From positions 1-8,045 of the forward strand of contig JBDRNZ010000031.1 of the NCBI GenBank assembly GCA_043810515.1: a DNA stretch of 8,045 bases. Reading direction: 5' to 3'. The translations under genes and the position numbers were made by a program. Source of the stretch: WJKQ01 sp043810515. Lineage in GTDB: Bacteria > Patescibacteriota > Gracilibacteria > UBA1369 > LOWO2-01-FULL-3. Positions 1 to 6,424 of the stretch are shown in pieces. Position 1 is the stretch's first letter, and each line of letters begins with the position of its first letter. Below the pieces are notes generated by a model that saw only the letters and a list, made by a program, of their open reading frames with translations, did no database searches and was not told where the DNA came from.

Positions 1-163
1 AATGGTGCATGAAAATGTCTTAAAAGCCGGCGGCATTGACCCCAAAATTTATCAGGGCTGGGCATTCGGTTTTGGCTTAACCCGCCTTACCATGATGAGA
101 CACAAAATAGACGACATCCGCTTACTCACAAGTGGCGATCTACGCTTTATAAAACAGTTTTAA
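1..163 (+). CDS. pheS: Phenylalanine--tRNA ligase alpha subunit, C-terminal end (partial)
   Basis: This is the last 53 codons of a gene entering from the left edge; the frame runs from base 2 and stops at TAA (161-163). The product charges tRNA-Phe with phenylalanine in the cytoplasm as the catalytic subunit of the alpha2-beta2 enzyme. The visible part is the class II synthetase motif 3 region (GWAFGFGLTRL), followed by the typical PheS ending with DDIR and GDLRFIKQF, which closely resembles the family's usual FENDLRFLKQF end. One oddity is that the acidic residue usually found before the motif 3 arginine (as in GMERL) is threonine here (GLTRL). The next gene, pheT, starts one base after the stop, so the two are almost certainly one operon. 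The promoter lies outside the window. Identification is firm despite the short fragment. Confidence 0.93.
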   Translation, partial: MVHENVLKAGGIDPKIYQGWAFGFGLTRLTMMRHKIDDIRLLTSGDLRFIKQF

Positions 164-164
164 T

Positions 165-2588
165 ATGTACGTTTCTCTCGAATGGCTAAAAGACTTTGTT
201 GAAATTCCAAAGAACGCGGATCCAAAAGATCTCGCTAACGAACTGACCCTGAAAACCGCTGAAGTCGAAGGTATAATTGACGAATCGAAAAATTTTGAAA
301 AAATAATTGTCGGACAAGTGATACAGATTCTTCCGCATCCGAACGCCGACAAACTTAAAATTGCAAAAACCTCAATTGGGAAAGAAACCGTCCAGATAGT
401 CTGCGGCGGCAAAAATCTCAAAGAAGGAATGTATGTCGCGGTCGCTCTCCCGGGAGCACAGGTAAGATGGCACGGCGAAGGCGAGCCCGTTACTCTGGAA
501 AAAACCAAAATCCGCGGCGAGGAAAGCCACGGAATGATATGCGCGAGCAATGAAATCGGTCTTGATAATCCGGATGAAGGCCCCGAAGATATTCTCGATC
601 TTTCTCCTCTAAAACCGGCTCCAGGAACTCCACTCTCGGAAATTCTCAAAAAATCAGATGTTGTTTTTGAATTCGACAACAAAGCGCTCACGCACCGTCC
701 CGACCTCTGGGGACATTATGGAATTGCGAGAGAAATTTCGGCAATAAAAGGATGGAAATTCAAACCTCTTGAACCAAAAGTAAAACTTCCGTCATCCGGA
801 GAGTCGGTAAAAGTTGAAGTAAAAGACTTAGGCCTCTGCCCACGCTACTGCGGCCTGATCATAAACAACATAAAAGTTCAGCCCTCGCCTGACTGGCTAA
901 AGACCCGGCTGAAAGCAACGGGACACGGTGCGCACAATAACATTGTCGATATCACAAACTACATCATGGCCGAACTCGGACAGCCGATGCACGCCTTTGA
1001 TAAGAGCTATATAAAAGACGGAATAGTCGTAAGAAAAGCAAAATCACGGGAAAAAATCACAACCCTGGACGGCACCGCCCGCACCCTTTCGGAAGAAATG
1101 CTGGTAATCGCCGACCACGAAAAACCGGTTGCGATAGCCGGAATAATCGGAGGAGAAAATAGTGGGATTAACGAAAAAACAACTTCAATAATTCTCGAAT
1201 CCGCAAACTTCAACGCGTCCTCAATAAGAAGAACCTCAACCACCCTCGGAGTCAGAACGGAATCTGTCCAGAGATTCGAAAAATCGCTCGATCCAAATCT
1301 CGCCGAACTAGCGATAAAAAGAGCTGCAGAGCTTATCTTGGAGCTCTGCCCAGGCGCACGCGTAGCCGGCCCAATCACCGACATCCAGAAAAGCGTCCCT
1401 CCCCTCCCGTCACTAAAAATCGACCTCGACCTTGAAAAAACCCGCTCAAAAATCGGCGTAAACATTCCTACAAAAGAAATCACACATATTCTCCAAAGTC
1501 TCGAATTTAAAGTAAGCCCGAAAGGCAAAAACACGCTCACCGTCACAGTCCCGACCTTCCGCGCGTCAAAAGACATAAACATTGAGGACGATCTGATAGA
1601 GGAAATAGCGCGAATGCACGGCTACGAAAACATCGAAACGTCCCTGCCGGTTCTCCCCGCAAAACTTCCGATAGAAAACACCGAGCGTTTCAAAAAACAT
1701 AGAGTCCGCGAGCTTTTCTCGTATGGCTTGGGCTTCGACGAGGTTTACAATTACTCATTTTACGGAGAAACCGAGCTAAAAAATTGCATGATGAGCCACA
1801 CCGGCCATCTCCAGCTTTTAAATTATCTATCGGAAGATCAGACTCATTTGAGAATATCGCTTGTCCCGAATATTCTGCGCAACCTTCAGCTCAACACAAA
1901 ATATTTTGACTGCGTCAAAATATACGAAATCGGCCGCACTTATAAAGAAATCGGCCAATACATGCCTCTCGAGGAAAAGAAAATTTGCGGCGCGGTTCTG
2001 AAAAAAGGAAAAGCGGATAACCTTTTTTATAAGGCGAAAGGCGCAGTAGAGTCTTTCTTTGAAAAATTCAATCTGAAAAATATAAAAGAGGTCAAAGACA
2101 TTGAGCTCGCCCCTTACGCCCACCCTCAAAAAGCAATAAGCTACATTGACGGCCACGGCCAGACAATCGCGCAGGTTTTCATGGTTCATCCGCAGGTTAT
2201 AAAAAATCACGATCTTGAAAAATATTCGGTGGCAATGTTTGAAATAAATTTCACCGAAGCACTAAAGCTCGAGCAACCTGTAAGAAAATTTAAATCCCTT
2301 CCAAAATTTCCTGGAATTGAAATAGACATCTCTGTAGTCATCGACCGTGAAAAAGAAATAGGAGGTTTTTTGCAGATCGTTCGCGAAACCGACAAATCGC
2401 TTATCCAGAAGGTCGAACTCTTCGACATCTACGAAGGCGACCCACTCCCTTCCGGTAAAAAAGCCGTCGCTTTCAAAGTCACACTCCAGTCACCGGACCG
2501 CACCCTCACCGACAATGAAATGTCCCGCACTCAAAACGCAATCTTCAAAAACCTCGAAACCGCCGGCGGCAAAATCAGAGGAAATTAG
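165..2588 (+). CDS. pheT: Phenylalanine--tRNA ligase beta subunit
   Basis: This is the 807-residue beta subunit of phenylalanyl-tRNA synthetase, close to the usual bacterial length of about 800. It carries tRNA binding and editing of mischarged tRNA. In order: a start typical of the family (MYVSLEWLKDFVEI); an EMAP-like OB-fold tRNA-binding domain at about 42-155 (VGQVIQILPHPNADKLK, then KIRGEESHGM); the B3/B4 editing domain at about 215-395 (IVDITNYIMAELGQPMHAFD, later ESANFNASSIRRTS); B5 at about 410-490 (DDLIEEIARMHGYENI); the catalytic-like core at about 500-700; and a ferredoxin-fold anticodon-binding domain at about 708-800 (FPGIEIDISVVID, LFDIYEG, TLTDNE). All domains look complete. 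ATG follows the pheS stop by one base and has no visible Shine-Dalgarno sequence, suggesting translation coupled to pheS. The TAG stop overlaps the stop of the convergent gene. Confidence 0.97.
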   Translation: MYVSLEWLKDFVEIPKNADPKDLANELTLKTAEVEGIIDESKNFEKIIVGQVIQILPHPNADKLKIAKTSIGKETVQIVCGGKNLKEGMYVAVALPGAQVRWHGEGEPVTLEKTKIRGEESHGMICASNEIGLDNPDEGPEDILDLSPLKPAPGTPLSEILKKSDVVFEFDNKALTHRPDLWGHYGIAREISAIKGWKFKPLEPKVKLPSSGESVKVEVKDLGLCPRYCGLIINNIKVQPSPDWLKTRLKATGHGAHNNIVDITNYIMAELGQPMHAFDKSYIKDGIVVRKAKSREKITTLDGTARTLSEEMLVIADHEKPVAIAGIIGGENSGINEKTTSIILESANFNASSIRRTSTTLGVRTESVQRFEKSLDPNLAELAIKRAAELILELCPGARVAGPITDIQKSVPPLPSLKIDLDLEKTRSKIGVNIPTKEITHILQSLEFKVSPKGKNTLTVTVPTFRASKDINIEDDLIEEIARMHGYENIETSLPVLPAKLPIENTERFKKHRVRELFSYGLGFDEVYNYSFYGETELKNCMMSHTGHLQLLNYLSEDQTHLRISLVPNILRNLQLNTKYFDCVKIYEIGRTYKEIGQYMPLEEKKICGAVLKKGKADNLFYKAKGAVESFFEKFNLKNIKEVKDIELAPYAHPQKAISYIDGHGQTIAQVFMVHPQVIKNHDLEKYSVAMFEINFTEALKLEQPVRKFKSLPKFPGIEIDISVVIDREKEIGGFLQIVRETDKSLIQKVELFDIYEGDPLPSGKKAVAFKVTLQSPDRTLTDNEMSRTQNAIFKNLETAGGKIRGN
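2585..2588. other. Convergent stop-codon overlap (TTAG)
   Basis: The four bases TTAG hold the plus-strand TAG of pheT (2586-2588) and, read on the other strand, the TAA of the minus-strand methyltransferase-like gene (2587-2585). There is no intergenic space between the two genes. Any transcription terminator for either must therefore lie inside the coding sequence of the other. Confidence 0.95.
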
Positions 2589-4969
2589 GATTCATCCCTT
2601 TTTATCATTCGACGATCAATACCAACGTCAATACCCATATTTTTTAGAAGTCCGGCAAGAGCAATAACCTCCCCGGCAAAATGATTTAAATTTCTTAAAT
2701 TCAGATCCCTCCTTAGTTCATTCATAATTCTATCAATAACAGGTCCGTAAGGAGAAACATCAAAAGCCAGCCTTTCGGCGGCACGCCCCTCAAGATCATA
2801 AAATCCATCGCCCTCGCAAAACGATATCTCCCCGGCAGACAAAAGAGATTCTATCGCCTCTCTGGGCAAAAGCCATCCTATAATCTTCGACTTGAGCTCG
2901 GAAAACTTAAGCTTCCTGGCTCCACCATCCTCCGCAGACATATTTATATCAGCAATATTCCCGCCTATTCTTTCATGAATTTTTGACAGAACAATCTCTC
3001 TTTCCCTGGAATCTTTAATACAACTCAAAGGCCATACTTTAAAAATATCATCATCGGCCTGCAGCTCGTCATTCCAATTAACATTCTTGCTCTCACCTAA
3101 AGCATACGCCACGTCGTCTTCTTTATCAGGTTTTTTAATGATAATGGAAACCCGCCAAAAGGGATCATTATGACCTATAGGCGCCTGGGAAACCTGAACA
3201 ACCTTCGCCCCCAAACGTTCAAACAAAAAGTTCAATTCAAAATAATCGGCCAAATCCAGCATCGACTCGGGATATCTGGTGTCATCACATGGATAAACGG
3301 TAACCGCGGAAACTCTATCCACAGCCCGGCAATGAAGCGGATCAACTATAACCAAATAGCCTCCCGGATTTAAAGATTCATAAGCCCTGATAATATACTG
3401 TCTCGGATCTTCTGTCTCGTGGGCAACGTCACCCATAATCACAACATCAGGACGTCCGGCCGCCTCAAAGACGCCATCAATACGCCTCCTATTTGTTTGC
3501 GCCTCCTCCTTAACACCAATCAAAGTAATTTTCCCATTCTCCCCCATGTCAAAATCTCTATCTTTTTCACGGCTATAATCAATATCAACACCTTTCCAGG
3601 AATCAATATATCCCGATTTTTGGAGAAGTATTTCCAGAAACCCGTCATCACAACCGATAGAAGCCAGAGTGGCAGCCCTGCCATTGCTCTTTTGAAAATA
3701 ATCCAAAACGTCCTTTATGGAATATCTGCCTGGAAAGGTAGGATCCAAAGGGTCCAGATGAAAATTTGATACAAACTGGACCCGTCTGTAACGGCAGATA
3801 TCAAGAAAATATTCCTTAAATTCCTCATACAGACCGTGCCGCTTCGACAACGCCGTCAAATCATACAAAATAAATTCCTCCTGAACCAAAGACGATAAAT
3901 TCCCTCCCTCTGAAACAAGAATACTATTAAAAAAATCCGGCTGTCTGGGGGTCATATCTTCATCGTCAGGAAAAAGAAGTGACAGCATAGAATAAAGATA
4001 AGTCCTTATATTTTCCTTGTCCTCATCTTCCCTAAATACCCTCAGGGATGGCGCCAATACTTCTACGTCCCGCTCCGGCCTTTCATCGTCTGTCAAAAAA
4101 TGTGAACTATTCCTCAACGACGGAATAAAATAGCTACTCCCCACCGCCCTGGAAGACACCATGGCTATCTGCGCAACAATATAAGCCTGCCTGTGCCAAC
4201 CATCCTTTGCGCTCAACGCCTTGCGCTTGGCAAGCATATATAGCCGCTGAAGTTCCACTGCTGTCTGCGGATCAGAGAGCCATTCCTTGCTAATACCAAG
4301 GCCTTCTATACTTTCCAGTCCCCCTAAAAATCGTGGACACCGTGCCGCCGCCTGAACAGAATATCCCACTTCGTGATCTTCCCATCCCTCCACGCCCATA
4401 AATATCCGCCCTTCATCTTCTCTCCAAACCCTGGCCACTAAAGCTATTACACGCTTTACCTCCTCCCGTCTTTCATCTACGTCAAGATCGGGCCGTATAC
4501 GGGAAGAATGAAAAGCGCTCTCGGGAATTTTTCTAAGCAGTCGACTCAAAGCATCTTCATCACAAATAGGCTTACCTAAAACCCTGCCGATATTTTCCCC
4601 GGCAGCTCTATGAGAACAAAAATCAGCGCAATCACAAAAAGAATCCAGAGAGCTCAAAACCTCGGAAAAAGGCTTACCCCAAACCGGAACAGGCCGCATT
4701 TGGGCATATGGAAACCTATCTGCAGACCTCTCGAAAGAGTCCTTCTCAGGACGAGACATCTCCTCACTCCCTTTCCAAAAAGGCCTTTCATCACCAAACC
4801 CGCACAGTCTCGCCACCCTACCTATAACGGGCGCAGGACTCCTTCTCCGAAGACCTTCTGTCGGGCCAGCACAAGCGCCCTCTCCTCCCTCAATAACATC
4901 AATCCTGGGCGATCTGCCGCAACACCCCTCTTCTTCCCAATTTTGCCCTTCACTTGGCCCTTCATTCAT
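2585..4969 (-). CDS. Large unrecognised protein with central class I SAM methyltransferase-like domain
   Basis: Counted from the ATG at 4969, the protein has 794 residues. The centre (about 417-613) reads as a class I SAM-dependent methyltransferase fold. It shows motif I ASIGCDDGFL (glycines 439 and 443), an acidic strand-2 end WKGVDID (to 464), PDVVIMGDVAHE (507-518), LNPGGYLVIVDP (533-544) and closing strands to about 613. Motif I is degenerate: Ser replaces the usual acidic residue and Asp replaces the middle glycine, so activity is uncertain. Residues 1-70 are Gly/Glu/Arg-rich and look disordered. Residues 100-410 are mostly helical and unrecognised, with cysteines at 112, 114 and 118. 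A possible winged-helix-like stretch lies near 690-730 (weak). No signal peptide or membrane segment is seen, so it is probably cytoplasmic. Alternative starts are GTG 4984 (+5 residues) and ATG 4759 (Met71). It has its own promoter at 5004-5032 and converges on pheT. Its substrate cannot be inferred. Confidence 0.8.
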   Translation of the reverse strand: MNEGPSEGQNWEEEGCCGRSPRIDVIEGGEGACAGPTEGLRRRSPAPVIGRVARLCGFGDERPFWKGSEEMSRPEKDSFERSADRFPYAQMRPVPVWGKPFSEVLSSLDSFCDCADFCSHRAAGENIGRVLGKPICDEDALSRLLRKIPESAFHSSRIRPDLDVDERREEVKRVIALVARVWREDEGRIFMGVEGWEDHEVGYSVQAAARCPRFLGGLESIEGLGISKEWLSDPQTAVELQRLYMLAKRKALSAKDGWHRQAYIVAQIAMVSSRAVGSSYFIPSLRNSSHFLTDDERPERDVEVLAPSLRVFREDEDKENIRTYLYSMLSLLFPDDEDMTPRQPDFFNSILVSEGGNLSSLVQEEFILYDLTALSKRHGLYEEFKEYFLDICRYRRVQFVSNFHLDPLDPTFPGRYSIKDVLDYFQKSNGRAATLASIGCDDGFLEILLQKSGYIDSWKGVDIDYSREKDRDFDMGENGKITLIGVKEEAQTNRRRIDGVFEAAGRPDVVIMGDVAHETEDPRQYIIRAYESLNPGGYLVIVDPLHCRAVDRVSAVTVYPCDDTRYPESMLDLADYFELNFLFERLGAKVVQVSQAPIGHNDPFWRVSIIIKKPDKEDDVAYALGESKNVNWNDELQADDDIFKVWPLSCIKDSREREIVLSKIHERIGGNIADINMSAEDGGARKLKFSELKSKIIGWLLPREAIESLLSAGEISFCEGDGFYDLEGRAAERLAFDVSPYGPVIDRIMNELRRDLNLRNLNHFAGEVIALAGLLKNMGIDVGIDRRMIKRDES
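4767..4774 (-). promoter_or_regulatory. Shine-Dalgarno-like sequence before an alternative internal start
   Basis: On the minus strand, AAAGGGAG sits seven bases before the ATG at 4759 (Met71 of the long methyltransferase-like reading). It is the best ribosome-binding-like sequence seen before any start in the window. It could mean the protein really begins at Met71, which would remove the low-complexity tail. Against this, the promoter at 5004-5032 is about 235 bases further upstream, other genes here lack such sites, and the purine run also encodes ordinary Gly-Ser-Glu-Glu codons. Confidence 0.25.
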
Positions 4970-4977
4970 ATTTTTGC

Positions 4978-5008
4978 TTGACACAAATAAACTTTAGGGG
5001 AGAATAAT
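4978..5008 (+). promoter_or_regulatory. Candidate promoter for the PAS-PAS-GAF sensor gene, sharing the -10 region of the divergent promoter
   Basis: On the plus strand, an exact TTGACA (4978-4983) is followed after 19 bases by AATAAT (5003-5008), a 5/6 match to TATAAT. The spacing is two bases longer than ideal, so strength may be modest or activator-dependent. Transcription would begin near 5015, leaving about 42 untranslated bases before ATG 5057. The -35 box lies inside the 5' coding region of the divergent gene if that gene starts at GTG 4984, and just upstream of its ATG 4969 otherwise. Confidence 0.5.
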
Positions 5009-5032
5009 AGTGTGTGTCGAGTTTTCTGTCAA
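5004..5032 (-). promoter_or_regulatory. Sigma-70-type promoter for the methyltransferase-like gene
   Basis: On the minus strand, an exact TTGACA (5032-5027) is followed after 17 bases by TATTAT (5009-5004), a 5/6 match to the -10 consensus. Transcription would begin near 4997, giving a leader of roughly 28 bases before ATG 4969, or only about 13 before GTG 4984. The -35 box lies 25 bases upstream of the divergent sensor gene's ATG. The -10 box coincides with the candidate -10 of the opposing promoter. Confidence 0.75.
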
Positions 5033-5056
5033 TATCGGTAAAAACCAAGAATCCCC

Positions 5057-6424
5057 ATGATCAAACCACAAAAACCCGATCCAAAAATAGATGATTTCGT
5101 CTATTCGATAAACATTCTGAAAACGATGAACGAATGTTTCTGGATGGGCGACAAAAATCATAAAACGATTTACGTAAACCCGATATTCGAAAAGATATCC
5201 GAGTATAGCCTGAAAGAATGTATTGGAAGAGACTGCGTATCCTTTTTCGACGAAGAAGGTAAAAAAACTATCAACAACCAGCACCGACTAAGGAAATCGG
5301 GCAGATCATCGCAGTACGAAGCAACTATGATCTCCAAAAACGGCAAAAAAATCCCGTTACTTATAAGCGGCAGCCCCACCAAAAGCGGGGGAACTATGGG
5401 AATATTCACCAATCTGACAAGATTAAAAAATCTCGCACGACAGGAGAGATTATCCGAACATATTATCAAAAACTCGACCGAAGCAATCGTCGTTCTCAAC
5501 AAAAAGAGTAGAATCACGATGTGGAGCATCGGTGCAGCCAAAATGTTCGGATATAAAGAACCGGAAATCCTGAACAAAAAGCTGGCAAACCTCGTGATTC
5601 CCGAAGACGAACAAATACAAAACAAAAATCTCATAGATCAGGTTGAGAAAAGAAAATTCATAAAAAATGTAGAAACAAAAAGAATCACGAAAAGCGGAAA
5701 AATTATTGATGTCATCATCTCTGTTACAAGAGTGACAGACGAAAAAGACGAATTCATAGGATACCTGGTAATCTATCGCGACATCACCGACAAAAAGAAA
5801 ACAAGTACAGAACTGCAAAAAAGATTTGAAACCATCCAGGACGCATATAAAGAATTGGGGCTTCAAAGAAGGCAAAACGACTACATCTACGAACTCATAG
5901 ACAGCGCCGCTTCGGACAACTCTCTGGAAAATCTCACAAAACTAATAGTCTCCGCAGCTTGCATGCTTACAAAATGCGACGGCTCTGTTTTAAGATTTTA
6001 CAACAGCGAAACAGACCGCCTAAAGCTGCAGGCCTGTATCGGTGTAGACACAAAATGGCTCAGCAAAGACAGCATTTTATTTGGAAACAGCGTTGCTCAG
6101 GAGGCCTGCGGCAACAAAAGACCCATTATAATCCAGGACATTTCGCGTTCTGATAAACATCAGAGCATAAAACTCGCTGAAGCACACGGATTCAAGACCT
6201 TGATCGTAATTCCTTTGATAGTGGGAAGTAAAATTCTCGGATCACTAAGTCTGTACGCCACAGACCCGAGTAAGTTCAGACTGATAGAAACCGATTTTTT
6301 GGAAAAGTTTGGCAAACAATGCTCTCTCGCAATTTTCGCAAAAGCAAATAACCTCTTTGAACCGCACCGAAACCACAAAAAGATTAAACAAAAGAGCAAG
6401 ACCGGAATAAAAACGCTGAACTAA
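5057..6424 (+). CDS. PAS-PAS-GAF sensor protein without an output domain
   Basis: This 455-residue protein is made of sensory domains only. PAS 1 spans about 18-122 (IYVNPIFEKISEYSLKECIG, with a PAC-like ISKNGKKIPLLIS). PAS 2 spans about 132-246 (NSTEAIVVLNKKSRI, FGYKEPEIL, and a classic PAC end YLVIYRDITDKKK). A charged, probably coiled-coil linker covers about 246-280. A GAF domain spans about 285-430 (GNSVAQEACGNKRPIIIQD, PLIVGSKILGSLSLYA). It ends in a basic tail. No histidine-kinase, ATPase, GGDEF, EAL, HTH or receiver domain is present, and no membrane segment is seen, so it is a soluble sensor that must pass its signal to a partner. PAS and GAF domains bind small ligands, haem, flavin or cyclic nucleotides; which one applies here is not visible. 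ATG 5057 is the first possible start, because an in-frame TAA lies at 5039. No Shine-Dalgarno sequence is evident. Confidence 0.9.
   Translation: MIKPQKPDPKIDDFVYSINILKTMNECFWMGDKNHKTIYVNPIFEKISEYSLKECIGRDCVSFFDEEGKKTINNQHRLRKSGRSSQYEATMISKNGKKIPLLISGSPTKSGGTMGIFTNLTRLKNLARQERLSEHIIKNSTEAIVVLNKKSRITMWSIGAAKMFGYKEPEILNKKLANLVIPEDEQIQNKNLIDQVEKRKFIKNVETKRITKSGKIIDVIISVTRVTDEKDEFIGYLVIYRDITDKKKTSTELQKRFETIQDAYKELGLQRRQNDYIYELIDSAASDNSLENLTKLIVSAACMLTKCDGSVLRFYNSETDRLKLQACIGVDTKWLSKDSILFGNSVAQEACGNKRPIIIQDISRSDKHQSIKLAEAHGFKTLIVIPLIVGSKILGSLSLYATDPSKFRLIETDFLEKFGKQCSLAIFAKANNLFEPHRNHKKIKQKSKTGIKTLN
6421..6424. other. Convergent stop-codon overlap (CTAA)
   Basis: The bases CTAA hold the plus-strand TAA of the sensor gene (6422-6424) and the minus-strand TAG of the radical-SAM-like gene (6423-6421). 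This is the same four-base overlap as at 2585-2588, in the opposite orientation, and again leaves no intergenic space for a terminator. Confidence 0.95.

Noticed and set aside
140..2428. Minus-strand frames opposite pheT (for example 140-691, 1007-1582, 1827-2210).
   Set aside because: pheT matches its family along its whole length, and these antisense frames show no recognisable domains or start signals.
2560..2569. Perfect 10-bp palindrome CCGCCGGCGG near the end of pheT, considered as a terminator.
   Set aside because: It lies within Ala-Gly-Gly codons and has no loop beyond a three-pair stem with a four-base loop. The downstream T-run does not follow directly on either strand.
4610..4981. 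A 123-codon plus-strand frame opposite the methyltransferase-like gene's N terminus.
   Set aside because: It is antisense to a long gene with its own promoter, and its composition is Pro/Arg/Thr-rich as expected from a shadow of Gly/Glu/Arg codons.
5170..5875. Minus-strand frames opposite the sensor gene that are rich in Phe, Leu and Ile and could look like membrane proteins.
   Set aside because: They are reverse readings of Lys/Glu-rich codons (AAA and GAA read backwards as TTT and TTC), and the plus strand has clear PAS domains.
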